64,000 nucleotides of DNA from Marinobacter lipolyticus (GCF_018424605.1 NZ_QTKT01000001.1:310001-374000); one strand, 5' to 3'. Positions 1-9,243 are shown, counted from the stretch's first letter. Notes: generated by a model from the sequence alone, not told the origin. Program-made: numbers and translations.

Positions 1-348
1 ATCGGGGATCCGGACAAGAACCGCGCGTGGGATCTGCTGTGCGAGGCGAAGCTGCACTTCGACCGGGCGATGGACAACGGTTCGCTGACGGCAGAGCAGA
101 AAGCGGCAGCCACCCATCAACTGGCATTGTGTGAAGGCTCCGACTGGTTCTGGTGGTTCGGCGATTACAATCCGGCTCAGGTGGTGAATGATTTCGAGCA
201 CCTGTACCGACGCCACCTGGTCAACCTGTATGAGATGATCGGTTACCCCGCGCCACCGTCTGTGTTCCAGAAACTCAGCCAGGGTTCCGGTGCCCCGGCC
301 CGGGGCGGCGCCATGCGCCCGGGCCATGACGCGGACACTGCGACATGA
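1..348 (+). CDS. GH57-family glycoside hydrolase, C-terminal fragment
   Basis: The reading frame is open from the first base, so only about the last 115 residues are present. The segment GSDWFWWFGDYNP followed by a helical stretch (EHLYRRHLVNLYEMIG) is typical of the C-terminal part of family 57 alpha-amylase/alpha-glucanotransferase proteins, which act on alpha-1,4-glucans. The catalytic region lies off the left edge, so the exact specificity cannot be read. The stop codon overlaps the start of malQ by four bases (ATGA). This indicates translational coupling and a shared role in glycogen or maltodextrin turnover. The Gly/Ala/Pro-rich tail is probably disordered. Confidence 0.8.
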   Translation: MGDPDKNRAWDLLCEAKLHFDRAMDNGSLTAEQKAAATHQLALCEGSDWFWWFGDYNPAQVVNDFEHLYRRHLVNLYEMIGYPAPPSVFQKLSQGSGAPARGGAMRPGHDADTAT

Positions 349-1838
349 CCCAGGCCCACTCCCGGCCAGGCGTTCTTTCCCGTCGCCGAGCGGGGGTGCT
401 GCTGCACCCGACCTGCCTGCCTTCGGAACACGGCGTTCTGGGGCGCAGCGGGCGTCGGTTTCTGGATTTCATGGCCGAAGCCGGGCTGTCGGTGTGGCAA
501 ACGTTGCCCCTGGGGCCGACCCACGCCGATCTATCGCCTTATCAGTCGTTGTCTGCCCACGCTGGCAATCAGGATCTTATCGACCTTGAGGAGCTGTTAT
601 ACGCCGGCCTTGTGTTCGAAAACGAGCTGGTCAGCAATGGCGACCAGCTTCGCCGTCAGACGCTTTTTGAGAGGGCCTGTGAGCGCTTTTTCAGTGGCAC
701 CGAGGACCGGTTTCAGGGCCCTACACTGGCTGAATTCGAAGCCTTCCGCCTCGCCAATGAATCCTGGCTCGGGGATTACTGCCTGTTCTGCGCCATTCGT
801 GAAGAGTACCCGGGGTGCAACTGGCTGTCCTGGCCTGCGGAATTGCGGGATCGCGATGCAACCGTGCTGGACCAGTTTTCCAGCGCTCATGCCGCCAGCC
901 TGCGCCGGCTTCAGTTCGAACAGTTTCTGTTCGACCACCAATGGCAACGGTTGCGTGAATACGCCCATCAACGTGGGATTGTGCTGTTCGGTGATATCCC
1001 TATTTTCGTGGCCCACGACAGCGCAGATGTCTGGGCCTCGCCCGATCTGTTCAAACTGGATCAGAAAGGGGAGCCGCTGTTCGTCGCCGGGGTGCCACCG
1101 GATTATTTCTCTCCCGACGGCCAGCATTGGGGCAATCCCGTCTACGACTGGGGGGTCATGGCCGAAGACAATTACCAATGGTGGATGTCCCGGCTGGACA
1201 CACAACGGCGTTGTTTCGATCTGATCCGGATTGACCACTTTCGCGGGCTTCACGCCTACTGGGAAATTCCCGCGGCGAACCCGGCGCCGATCAACGGTTA
1301 CTGGGTGCCGGGCCCGGGCGCGGCGTTTCTCGACGCCTGCTTTCAGCGTTTTCCGGATTTGCCGCTGGTGGCCGAGAACCTCGGCATCATTGGTGACGAG
1401 GTCGAAGCGCTTCGCCACCGTTACCGGTTACCGGGCATGACCGTGCTTCAGTTCGGCTTCGACGGCAGTTCCGCCAACCCCCATCTGAGCCATAACCACC
1501 GGCGACGGGATCTGGTGTATTCCGGTACCCACGACAACGACACCACACTCGGCTGGTACCAGAGCCTGGATGACCATACCCGCGCCTACGTGGATGCGTA
1601 TTTCGGCCATTCCAGCGACCCCATGCCGTGGCCGGTTATTCGCACGGCGTTCCAGTCGGTTAGTCAGCTGGCGATGATTCCCTTGCAGGATTTTCTTGGT
1701 CTCGATAGCCGTGGGCGTTTCAACACGCCCGGAACCACCGTTGAGAACTGGTGCTGGAAACTAAATTGGCAGCAATGCCCAACGGGCCTTGCAGAGCGCA
1801 TTCGCGACCTGACCCGGCTCTATGGAAGGCTTCCCTGA
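345..1838 (+). CDS. malQ: 4-alpha-glucanotransferase (amylomaltase, GH77)
   Basis: This 497-residue cytoplasmic GH77 enzyme transfers alpha-1,4-glucan segments between maltodextrins and releases glucose. Family landmarks are all visible: the HDSADVWASPDLF block, the nucleophile-region motif IRIDHFRG, the acid/base region PLVAENLG, and SGTHDNDT, which carries the transition-state aspartate. The length matches bacterial MalQ proteins. The start overlaps the upstream GH57 stop by four bases. With the GH57 enzyme and GlgP nearby, it probably recycles short glucans during glycogen breakdown. Confidence 0.95.
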   Translation: MTQAHSRPGVLSRRRAGVLLHPTCLPSEHGVLGRSGRRFLDFMAEAGLSVWQTLPLGPTHADLSPYQSLSAHAGNQDLIDLEELLYAGLVFENELVSNGDQLRRQTLFERACERFFSGTEDRFQGPTLAEFEAFRLANESWLGDYCLFCAIREEYPGCNWLSWPAELRDRDATVLDQFSSAHAASLRRLQFEQFLFDHQWQRLREYAHQRGIVLFGDIPIFVAHDSADVWASPDLFKLDQKGEPLFVAGVPPDYFSPDGQHWGNPVYDWGVMAEDNYQWWMSRLDTQRRCFDLIRIDHFRGLHAYWEIPAANPAPINGYWVPGPGAAFLDACFQRFPDLPLVAENLGIIGDEVEALRHRYRLPGMTVLQFGFDGSSANPHLSHNHRRRDLVYSGTHDNDTTLGWYQSLDDHTRAYVDAYFGHSSDPMPWPVIRTAFQSVSQLAMIPLQDFLGLDSRGRFNTPGTTVENWCWKLNWQQCPTGLAERIRDLTRLYGRLP

Positions 1839-1956
1839 TGGGGGATATGTCATCTACTGACACCCGGTTCATGACGATGGATTGCAGGTGGTTAATAGTT
1901 GACCTGAATCAAGAGCGTTCGGAAACCAATGGGGCTATGATCTGCCCAATATTTGT

Positions 1957-1978
1957 TCAATCTTTACTCAATCTTTAC
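1957..1978 (+). repeat. Perfect 11-bp tandem repeat upstream of the PilZ gene
   Basis: The sequence TCAATCTTTAC occurs twice head-to-tail with no gap, about 40 bases before the PilZ start. Tandem 11-bp sites one helical turn apart are the usual binding arrangement of OmpR/PhoB-type response regulators. A regulatory role is inferred from that spacing only. I see no convincing -35/-10 pair next to it. Confidence 0.4.
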
Positions 1979-2015
1979 CCACCCGGGTGGCAGATCAGGA
2001 AGCAGGGGAGATCCC

Positions 2016-2381
2016 ATGGAACACAGGCTCAGCAAACGTATTTTCGGCAAGTTAGGACTATTGGTGTACAAGCGGGGCCTGCCTGTTGCGACCGGGCAGA
2101 TCCGCGATGCCAGCAAGCGCGGCCTGTTCATCGCAACGGATTACACCGACCTTCAACTGAATCAGACCGTGGAACTCGAATTCCGCTTTCCCGATCGGAA
2201 GGAGAACGCATTCCGTCGTCTCAAGGCCCACGTGGTTCGTAAATGCGATAACGGGCTGGGTGTGGATTTCGAAGGTGTGGATAACGACGCTTTCACCATC
2301 TCGTCATTGCTGTCGTGGCTGCAGAAGCACAATTACGTTGTGACCCATTTTCCGCCAGTCCGGCAACACTCTTATCGCTGA
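2016..2381 (+). CDS. PilZ-domain protein (probable c-di-GMP binding)
   Basis: This is a single-domain protein of 121 residues. Both parts of the c-di-GMP binding signature are present: RxxxR at residues 4-8 (RLSKR) and DxSxxG at residues 31-36 (DASKRG). Beta-rich segments with alternating hydrophobic residues follow, as expected for a PilZ barrel. The ATG was chosen because an AGGGGAG Shine-Dalgarno sequence lies eight bases upstream; a start further upstream would lack one. It sits alone between malQ and an SDR gene, preceded by a tandem repeat that may be a regulator site. The target of its signal cannot be read from the sequence. Confidence 0.85.
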   Translation: MEHRLSKRIFGKLGLLVYKRGLPVATGQIRDASKRGLFIATDYTDLQLNQTVELEFRFPDRKENAFRRLKAHVVRKCDNGLGVDFEGVDNDAFTISSLLSWLQKHNYVVTHFPPVRQHSYR

Positions 2382-2447
2382 AAGAGTGACGACCACTGAA
2401 AAGGACCTGTTGCCCGCAGCGATTACTTGACCAGGGGGACAAAGATC

Positions 2448-3218
2448 ATGGAACGACTCAGAGACAAAGTGGCAATTGTGACTGGCGGCGCTGTCGGCAT
2501 TGGCAGGGCGGCAGCGACGCGAATGGCGGAGGAGGGCGCCGCCGTGGCGATTTTCGACTGCCAGGACCAGGAAGGGGAGGCGCTGGCCTCTGAACTGGTG
2601 AAACGCGGTCTGAAAGCCCATTACTGGCACTGTGACGTCGGGTTTGAAGCCTCGGTCCGCAGCGCGGCAGACAGTGTTAAGGGCCATTTCGGCCACATAC
2701 ACGTGCTGGTCAACAACGCCGGTATCTCCGGAACCAATAAACCGACCCACGAACTCACTGAGGAAGAGTGGGACCAGGTTCAGAGGGTCAACGTCAAAGG
2801 CGTGTTCTTTTGTACCAAGCACGTCATTCCTTACCTCAAGGCTTCAGGGAACGGCAGCATCATCAATCTCTCGTCCATTTATGGCCTGGTCGGCGCGCCC
2901 GATGTACCGCCATATCACGCCTCCAAGGGCGCCGTTCGGCTGATGACCAAAACCGATGCCCTGATCTACGCTGCCGACCGGATTCGCGTTAACTCCATTC
3001 ATCCTGGTTTCATATGGACCCCGATGGTTGAGCACCACCTGCAGACCACCGGCATGGACCTGGAAGAAGCCAAGCAGGCCACGGCGGCGCTGCACCCGGT
3101 TGGCCACATGGGCGAGCCGGATGATATAGCCTGGGCCATCGTTTACCTGGCGTCTGATGAAGCAAAATTTGTCACCGGCTCAGAGCTGGTGGTTGATGGC
3201 GGCTACACCGCACGCTGA
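2448..3218 (+). CDS. SDR-family NAD(P)-dependent oxidoreductase
   Basis: This is a classical short-chain dehydrogenase of 256 residues. It has the TGGAVGIG cofactor loop near residues 12-19, NNAGISG at 89-95, and a catalytic set of Ser143, Tyr156 and Lys160 (YHASK). The C-terminal GSELVVDGGYT motif is usual for this family. An acidic residue after the second beta strand (FDCQD) suggests preference for NAD. Closest families are glucose-1-dehydrogenase or cyclopentanol-dehydrogenase-like enzymes, but the substrate cannot be assigned. The ATG was preferred over an upstream TTG because AGGGGGA lies at proper spacing. The gene ends 27 bases before glgP. Confidence 0.85.
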   Translation: MERLRDKVAIVTGGAVGIGRAAATRMAEEGAAVAIFDCQDQEGEALASELVKRGLKAHYWHCDVGFEASVRSAADSVKGHFGHIHVLVNNAGISGTNKPTHELTEEEWDQVQRVNVKGVFFCTKHVIPYLKASGNGSIINLSSIYGLVGAPDVPPYHASKGAVRLMTKTDALIYAADRIRVNSIHPGFIWTPMVEHHLQTTGMDLEEAKQATAALHPVGHMGEPDDIAWAIVYLASDEAKFVTGSELVVDGGYTAR

Positions 3219-3245
3219 TTCCTGAACGTTGAGAACGGGACAACC

Positions 3246-5768
3246 ATGCCAGCATCTGCCGGGCTTTACCTGCACCGGAGGTTACCGGAGGAACTGCGTG
3301 GGCTGGCCGGGCTTGCGCTCGACCTTCGCTGGACCTGGCACCATGGCAGTGACGTGCTCTGGCGAACCATTGACGAGGAATGCTGGGATGCCACACACAA
3401 CGCCTGGCTGGTGCTGAACAGCGTATCCGGCAACGACCTGACCCGGCTGGCTGCCGATCCTGACTTCATCGCTCTGTTGACCGAGCAGCTGGCCGCTTAT
3501 GACCAGTTCTGCAACGCCGCCACCTGGTTCGGGGAGGCCTACCCGGACACACTCACCAACTCGGTGGCGTATTTCTGTATGGAATACGGAATGGCGGAAT
3601 GTCTGCCGCTGTATTCCGGCGGCCTGGGAGTGCTCGCCGGAGACACCCTGAAGGCGTCGAGTGATCTCGGCGTGCCGCTGATTGCGGTTGGACTGCTGTA
3701 CCAGCAAGGCTATTTTCGGCAGGAAATCGATGCCGACGGTGAGCAGCTTGAATTCTATCCCTACAACGACCCCACAATGCTTCCGTTGATGCCGCTGCGC
3801 GACGACCAGGAAGAGTGGGTGCGGGTGGCTGTGGAATTACCCGGCCGTTCGGTGCGATTGCGGGTGTGGAGCGCCCTCATCGGCCGATGTCGTCTGTTGC
3901 TTCTGGACAGCAATGACCCCCGCAATGAACCGAAAGACCGCGGCATCACCAGCGAGCTGTACAGTGGCGACCCGGAGAAACGCCTGCAGCAGGAACTGGT
4001 GCTGGGGCTCGGTGGGTGGCGGTTGCTGCAACGTATGGGCATGCAACCGTCGGTGGTCCACATTAACGAAGGCCACTGTGCCTTTGTTTTACTGGAACGC
4101 CTCCTGGCACTGAGCGCGGCCACCGGGATCAGCTTCGAGGCCGCACGCCTGGCTACCCGGGCGGGCAATCTGTTCACCACCCACACCTCCGTTGCCTCGG
4201 GCTTCGACCGGTTTCCGGTGAAACTGCTCAGCCTGTATCTCGCGGATTACCTTAAAGCCGCCAGCGTGGACTGGGGAACCTTTCTTCAATTGGGGCAGCC
4301 AGAGGGCGAGCACACCGACCATTTCAACATGAGCTATCTGGCCGTTCGCCTGAGCAGCCGCATGAACGCCGTAAGCCGAATTCACCGCGATGTCTCCCGT
4401 CACATATTCAGCGGGCTATTTCCCCGGTGGCCGCTGAATGACATACCCGTCGAATACGTCACCAATGGCGTGCACACCCCAAGTTGGGATTCACCGGACG
4501 CGGACGCGCTCTGGACCGAGGCCTGCGGCAAGGACCGCTGGCGCGGTACGCTTGATGACACATCGATTCCGTTCAGCGCCATCAGCGACGAGCGACTCTG
4601 GCAGATGCGCCGCACCCAGCGCCGCCGTTTGATTCACTTTCTGCGCAAGCGCCTTCACGGCCAGCACTGTGAGCACGGCAACGGGACCAACGTGGAGGCG
4701 GCCTGTGGACTGCTTCTGGACAGTGAAGCGCTGACACTGGGGTTTGCCCGCCGCTTTACCGATTACAAAAGGCCCGACCTGTTGCTGAAGGATGAGCAGC
4801 GTCTGATCCGTTTGCTGACGGATCGTGATCGGCCATTACAGATCGTGTTGGCCGGCAAGGCGCACCCGAAGGACATCGCCGGAAAGGCGATCATCCGGCG
4901 CTGGAAGCAGTTCATCAGGCACGCGGATTTACAGGGCCGAGTGGTGTTCATTAATGACTACGATCTGGGGCTTGCCGCGGAACTGGTCCAGGGTGTGGAT
5001 GTATGGCTCAATACCCCGCGCCATCCCTGGGAAGCCTGTGGCACCAGCGGTATGAAGGTGCTGGTCAATGGCGGTCTCAATCTGTCCCAGTTTGACGGCT
5101 GGTGGGCCGAAGCCTGGCGCCCCGAGGTGGGCTGGGCAATACGGCAGGATGCCACACTCGCCCACCTGAGCAGCACGCCGGAATACGACGGGGAGGATGC
5201 GCTGGAACTGTACGAGCTGCTTGAGCGGGCGGTGATACCGCTGTACTACGACTGCGATCATGGTGGACTGCCGCGAAAGTGGCTGGCAATGATCCGGGCA
5301 AGCATGGAAACGCTGACCCCGCTGTATTCGGCCAATCGAATGATGAGGGAGTACACCGAACGGTTCTATATTCCGATGGAGAAACGCCAACAAGAACGCG
5401 CCCCGGCGGTGGCTCAGACTTTGGCGCTCCAACAGCAGAGTATCCGCGAACACTGGCCACTGCTGCGGTTTGGTCCGATGGAGTGCGAAGAGCAGGGGGC
5501 CGGCCTGGAGGTGCGCGTTCAGGTCTATCTGGATGGGCTGGAGCCATCGTTATTGAGGCTGGAGTTGGTGGCAGAGAGGTCTGAGAGTGACGACCGGGTG
5601 GTGATCCAGATGCAATGTGAAGGGGCTCTGGCCGAGTCACCCCGGACGTTCATTTTTCGCTGTCGGGCGCCGCTGCGCGCGCCGGAAGATTACACCCCGC
5701 GGCTGGTGCTGGGCGACCAACGGATGAACCTGCCCATTGAGGAGCCCCGAATTCTCTGGCGCTCCTGA
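3246..5768 (+). CDS. glgP: Alpha-glucan (glycogen/maltodextrin) phosphorylase, GT35
   Basis: This 840-residue PLP-dependent enzyme phosphorolyses alpha-1,4-glucans to glucose-1-phosphate. It belongs to the shorter alpha-glucan phosphorylase branch. The N-terminal DUF3417-like region contains LALDLRWTWHHGSD. A conserved core follows (YFCMEYGMAECLPLYSGGLG, then HINEGHCAF). The PLP-lysine block EACGTSGMKVLVNG precedes LNLSQFDGWWAEA. Near 4750, FARRFTDYKRPDL is the usual phosphate/glucose-binding segment. The C-terminal ~90 residues form an extra beta-rich module. It completes a glucan degradation set with the GH57 protein and MalQ. It converges on trkH with only five bases between the stops. Confidence 0.93.
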   Translation: MPASAGLYLHRRLPEELRGLAGLALDLRWTWHHGSDVLWRTIDEECWDATHNAWLVLNSVSGNDLTRLAADPDFIALLTEQLAAYDQFCNAATWFGEAYPDTLTNSVAYFCMEYGMAECLPLYSGGLGVLAGDTLKASSDLGVPLIAVGLLYQQGYFRQEIDADGEQLEFYPYNDPTMLPLMPLRDDQEEWVRVAVELPGRSVRLRVWSALIGRCRLLLLDSNDPRNEPKDRGITSELYSGDPEKRLQQELVLGLGGWRLLQRMGMQPSVVHINEGHCAFVLLERLLALSAATGISFEAARLATRAGNLFTTHTSVASGFDRFPVKLLSLYLADYLKAASVDWGTFLQLGQPEGEHTDHFNMSYLAVRLSSRMNAVSRIHRDVSRHIFSGLFPRWPLNDIPVEYVTNGVHTPSWDSPDADALWTEACGKDRWRGTLDDTSIPFSAISDERLWQMRRTQRRRLIHFLRKRLHGQHCEHGNGTNVEAACGLLLDSEALTLGFARRFTDYKRPDLLLKDEQRLIRLLTDRDRPLQIVLAGKAHPKDIAGKAIIRRWKQFIRHADLQGRVVFINDYDLGLAAELVQGVDVWLNTPRHPWEACGTSGMKVLVNGGLNLSQFDGWWAEAWRPEVGWAIRQDATLAHLSSTPEYDGEDALELYELLERAVIPLYYDCDHGGLPRKWLAMIRASMETLTPLYSANRMMREYTERFYIPMEKRQQERAPAVAQTLALQQQSIREHWPLLRFGPMECEEQGAGLEVRVQVYLDGLEPSLLRLELVAERSESDDRVVIQMQCEGALAESPRTFIFRCRAPLRAPEDYTPRLVLGDQRMNLPIEEPRILWRS

Positions 5769-5773
5769 ACGGC

Positions 5774-7273
5774 TCAGCTGCGCCAGAACCCCGGCGACAA
5801 CACGATCACCACGCTGAGTATTTCCAACCGCCCCATCAGCATGCCAACGGCCAGAATCCACTTGGCCGCCTCCGGCAACGACTGGAAGGTTCCGGCCGGA
5901 CCAATGATGGCGCCAAGCCCCGGACCTACGTTGGTCAGGGCGGTCAAAGCGCCAGACAGGCTGGTTATGAAATCCAGCTGCAGTGCCGCCAGGGCGACGG
6001 TGATAATCAACAGGCAAAGCAAGAAGATAAACGTGTAGGCAATCATCGAGGAAATGATCTCGTCGCTGACCGCTCGCCCGTTGTAATTCCGGGTCAGCAC
6101 CGCGCGCGGGTGCAACAACCGCATCAGCTGCTCACGGAGCACGATCAACGACAACTGGAAGCGGAAAATCTTCATGCCGCCGGCGGTCGACCCTGAACAG
6201 CCGCCGACGAACATCAGGAAGAAAAACAGCACGAACGCCAGCGGACCCCAGGCCGAATAATCCTCAGACGCATACCCGGTGGTGGTAACGACAGACGTGA
6301 CGTTGAACAGCGTCACGACATACCCGTGCAGCGGATCAAAGTCGCCGGTGGAAACATACCAGCGGTACAGTGTCAGCAATGCCGGGATCACCAGAAGGAT
6401 GGTCACGAATAGCCGCACCTGCTGATCCCGGAACAGGACACCATGCTGCCCGTGCATCTCGCGAACGAACAGGAAGAACGGCATGCTGCCAATCATCATG
6501 AACAGGCTGGCCTGAAGCAGGATCAGATCAGAATCGAACTTGCCCATTGAGGAATCGGAGGTGGAAAAACCGCCCGTGGCAATGCTGGTGAGCCCGTGAT
6601 TGAAGGCATCAAACAGCGACATGCCTGACATCCAGTAGGTGAGCACTGCGACGATCGAGAAAAAAACGTACACCACCAGCAGCCCGCGACTCAGGGTTTT
6701 CATTCTGGGCAGGGCTTTGTCTGTCCATTCCGAGGACTCAGTGGCAAACAGTCGCATACCACCCACCCGCAGGAAAGGCAGAACGGCAACGAACATGCCG
6801 ATAATCCCGATACCGCCAATCCACTGAAGGATAGAGCGCCAGAGCAGCAGGTCCGGATCCATGGTGTCCAGGCCCGTCATCACCGTTGCGCCGGTGGTGG
6901 TAATGCCGGAGGTGCCTTCAAAAAAGGCGTCCACCATCGAGATGCCATTATCACTCAGGTAGAAGGGGAGAGCCGAGAGCAGGGCAATGAGGAACCAGCT
7001 CGAGACCGTCAGCACAAACATGAAGCGGGGTTTCAGATCCCGCGGCTGACGGTAGGTGGCGACAATGCCCAGCACACCGAGGCCACAGACGATGGCGGCC
7101 GATTCCGCAAAGGCCTGGGCGTTGGGCGCTACAGAACCTGCTAGAAGAAAGACAGGTAACGTCATGAATATGCTCAGCAGCACAAACATCACGCTCATTA
7201 TAAAGATGACAGGATTAAGGTTTCTCAAAGGGCGCTCAAACCGGCTGAACAGAGAGACGGCGTCAGAATACAT
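5774..7273 (-). CDS. trkH: TrkH-family potassium uptake channel subunit
   Basis: This 499-residue inner-membrane protein has the fourfold M1-P-M2 repeat of the Trk/Ktr/HKT family. Filter-type glycines are visible in all four pore loops: SGITTTGATVMTGL, GLTSIATGGFSTSD, TSVVTTTGYAS and ALTNVGPGLG. It forms the K+-translocating pore and normally works with a cytoplasmic TrkA nucleotide-binding ring, which is not in this window. Potassium uptake fits the salt-stress theme of betT/betA and the sucrose-synthase-like gene elsewhere in the window. The upstream region is shared with a divergent outer-membrane protein gene and carries two copies of a 14-bp repeat. Confidence 0.93.
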   Translation of the reverse strand: MYSDAVSLFSRFERPLRNLNPVIFIMSVMFVLLSIFMTLPVFLLAGSVAPNAQAFAESAAIVCGLGVLGIVATYRQPRDLKPRFMFVLTVSSWFLIALLSALPFYLSDNGISMVDAFFEGTSGITTTGATVMTGLDTMDPDLLLWRSILQWIGGIGIIGMFVAVLPFLRVGGMRLFATESSEWTDKALPRMKTLSRGLLVVYVFFSIVAVLTYWMSGMSLFDAFNHGLTSIATGGFSTSDSSMGKFDSDLILLQASLFMMIGSMPFFLFVREMHGQHGVLFRDQQVRLFVTILLVIPALLTLYRWYVSTGDFDPLHGYVVTLFNVTSVVTTTGYASEDYSAWGPLAFVLFFFLMFVGGCSGSTAGGMKIFRFQLSLIVLREQLMRLLHPRAVLTRNYNGRAVSDEIISSMIAYTFIFLLCLLIITVALAALQLDFITSLSGALTALTNVGPGLGAIIGPAGTFQSLPEAAKWILAVGMLMGRLEILSVVIVLSPGFWRS

Positions 7274-7327
7274 GCGGCCCCGGGGTTTCGCAAGGCAACC
7301 GGGGTGGGTCCGTGACGGGTTACCGGG

Positions 7328-7386
7328 GGATTAAATCGTTGTAAATATCAGGTAAATCGGGATCCGGGCTCTGGATTAAATCGTTG
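7328..7386. repeat. Two copies of a 14-bp direct repeat between trkH and an outer-membrane gene
   Basis: GGATTAAATCGTTG occurs at 7328-7341 and again at 7373-7386, a 45-bp period. Both copies lie in the divergent promoter region. This could be a pair of operator half-sites or the trace of a short duplication. The stretch between them has GTAAATATCAGGTAAATC, which may be a further degenerate copy. Confidence 0.45.
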
Positions 7387-7443
7387 GCGTGGTGCAGTTT
7401 GATAAAACAAACCGTAATAACCAGCGAAGGAGTATCAAGGAAT

Positions 7444-7992
7444 ATGAACACGTCACGTTCACTGGTATTGGGACTTGCGGCACTTGCCGGCGGCATCGCA
7501 TCCACCCAGGTGGTTGCTGATGACATGTACAAATCCGGGGTAGGCGGGCTATACGGCGGCCTGAACTACACCTTTTTCAACCTGGAGGAAGGCTCCGCCG
7601 ATGCTGACGTGGGTGCCATATCCGGTAAGGTCGGCGCCCTTGCCACGCCTTATTTTGGCGTGGAGGCCCGTGCCGGTTTTGGCGTTGATGACGACCGCGT
7701 GGGCGGCATCGACTATTCGGTGGATAACTTCTTCGGCGGGTACGCCACCCTGAATCTTGCCAATGAAAGCCCGGCGACGCCCTACGTGATTTTCGGCTTC
7801 AGCCGCCTGGAGCTTGAGGCGGAAGGGCCGTTTGCCACACGCAGCGACGACGAATCGGACTTCTCCTACGGTGTCGGCGTTAACATCGAAATGGCGCCGC
7901 AGATTTCCGGTAATCTGGAATACATGCGTTACTATGACAAGGACGATGTGACGATCGACGGTATTGGCGTCGGCGCCACCTTCCATTTCTGA
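7444..7992 (+). CDS. Outer-membrane beta-barrel protein (8-stranded porin-like)
   Basis: The protein has 182 residues and an N-terminal signal peptide of about 25 residues, with probable cleavage after TQVVA. The mature part alternates polar and hydrophobic residues in short strands (GGLYGGLNYTFF, YVIFGFSRLELE, YGVGVNIEMA) and ends in VGATFHF. The terminal Phe is the Bam recognition signal of outer-membrane proteins. The size fits an OmpW/OmpA-type eight-strand barrel. This ATG was chosen over upstream codons because it starts the signal peptide and has GAAGGAG 11 bases upstream. Transport specificity cannot be inferred. Confidence 0.8.
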   Translation: MNTSRSLVLGLAALAGGIASTQVVADDMYKSGVGGLYGGLNYTFFNLEEGSADADVGAISGKVGALATPYFGVEARAGFGVDDDRVGGIDYSVDNFFGGYATLNLANESPATPYVIFGFSRLELEAEGPFATRSDDESDFSYGVGVNIEMAPQISGNLEYMRYYDKDDVTIDGIGVGATFHF

Positions 7993-8059
7993 TCAGGCGC
8001 AACCCTCCGGCTATGACAGGAGCGTTGTTGCTGCCATAGCCGGACAACGCGGAGATCCA

Positions 8060-8635
8060 TTGAATCACCTCGCGCATCTTTTTCTCGCCCCGGACGTGCC
8101 GCAGATCCGTATCGGCAGTCTGATGGGGGACTTTGCCAGGGGGCTCGACATCCAGACACTGCCGGCCGACGTAAGAGCGGGAATCCTTCACCATCGGGCC
8201 GTGGACACCTACACCGATGCGCACCCCGAAGTGCTCGCCAGCAAACAGCTGTTTTCCCCCCAACGACGCCGATTCGCCGGCATCGCTCTGGACATGCTTT
8301 ACGATCACTATCTGTTAAGGCACTGGCAACACTACAGTAACGTCGACCCCGCTACCTTTATCAACCAGATGTATCGTGAATTCCAGAATCACGAACACCT
8401 GATGCAGGTGCGCATGCGCGACGTGACCCGCAGAATGGCGGAACATGACTGGTTCACCGCCTATACTGATCTCGACAGTCTGGGCCTTGCTCTGAACCGC
8501 GTGGCCGAGCGTATACGATTCAGGCACCGATTTTATGACATCATCGACGAGATAAAAGAGCACGATCGGGAACTGGAACACCGGTTCCTGCGCTTTTTTC
8601 CAGAACTGATGACTTATTCAGGAGGAAACGAATGA
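8060..8635 (+). CDS. acpH: Acyl carrier protein phosphodiesterase (DUF479)
   Basis: This 191-residue cytoplasmic hydrolase removes 4'-phosphopantetheine from holo-ACP. The N-terminal MNHLAHLFLA, the GSLMGDFARG segment, HHRAVDTYTD and LDMLYDHYLLRHW all match the AcpH family, whose HD-like metal-binding residues lie in these blocks. The TTG start is supported by GGAG five bases upstream and by alignment with the MNFLAHLHLA start of E. coli AcpH; a start further upstream would overlap the previous gene. The stop overlaps the next gene by four bases (ATGA). Confidence 0.85.
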   Translation: MNHLAHLFLAPDVPQIRIGSLMGDFARGLDIQTLPADVRAGILHHRAVDTYTDAHPEVLASKQLFSPQRRRFAGIALDMLYDHYLLRHWQHYSNVDPATFINQMYREFQNHEHLMQVRMRDVTRRMAEHDWFTAYTDLDSLGLALNRVAERIRFRHRFYDIIDEIKEHDRELEHRFLRFFPELMTYSGGNE

Positions 8636-9243
8636 AGCTTATCGCTGGACTGACCCTGGCAGCAGTACTGAGCTCAGCCATGCCCGTCATGGCCGAAGAA
8701 GACGCCAAGACCAAAGCAGAGCGACCGCCGGAATCCCTGGGCTTTGTGGAATGGGTGGTCCTCCAGGACACCGGGCTGCGGCTGAAGGCCCGACTGGACA
8801 CCGGCGCCAAGACTTCATCACTCCACGCGGTGAATATCGAACCCTTCGAGAAGGGAGACGAGACATGGGTAAGCTTTCAGGTGCCCCTGGCTGATCACCG
8901 CGATCAGGAAGCCGGCAAAAACGGACCAGCTCCGGAGGACGTCACCCTGGAGTTTGAACGGCCAGTCGAGCGTACGGTGAAGATCAAACGTAAAGGAGCG
9001 GAATCACAGCGCCGCTACGTAATCCGCATGGAATTCTGCATAGCAGGTTCGACCCACGAAACCGAATTCTCGCTGACCGACCGGGGCAGGTTCTCCTATC
9101 CGGCGCTGTTGGGGCGGCGTTTCATGAGCGATGACAATATCCTCGTGACTTCCTCCGAGAGTTTCCTTGCCGAGAAAGAATGCGAGCATCAGTCCCTTGA
9201 GGATTTGGCGGAAAGCGAACACAACACCACGCCAGTGGATTGA
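8632..9243 (+). CDS. Retropepsin-like putative protease (DUF785/RimK-associated family), exported
   Basis: The protein has 203 residues. A signal peptide (MKLIAGLTLAAVLSSAMPVMA) is followed by a domain with the aspartic-protease-like motif LDTGAKTSSLHA and the conserved ending YPALLGRRFM. Members are annotated either as ATP-dependent zinc proteases or as retropepsin-like aspartic proteases; the DTGA motif favours the second view. It is translationally coupled to acpH through an ATGA overlap. The signal peptide means it works in the periplasm, unlike AcpH, so the coupling does not prove a shared pathway. Its substrate is unknown. Confidence 0.75.
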   Translation: MKLIAGLTLAAVLSSAMPVMAEEDAKTKAERPPESLGFVEWVVLQDTGLRLKARLDTGAKTSSLHAVNIEPFEKGDETWVSFQVPLADHRDQEAGKNGPAPEDVTLEFERPVERTVKIKRKGAESQRRYVIRMEFCIAGSTHETEFSLTDRGRFSYPALLGRRFMSDDNILVTSSESFLAEKECEHQSLEDLAESEHNTTPVD

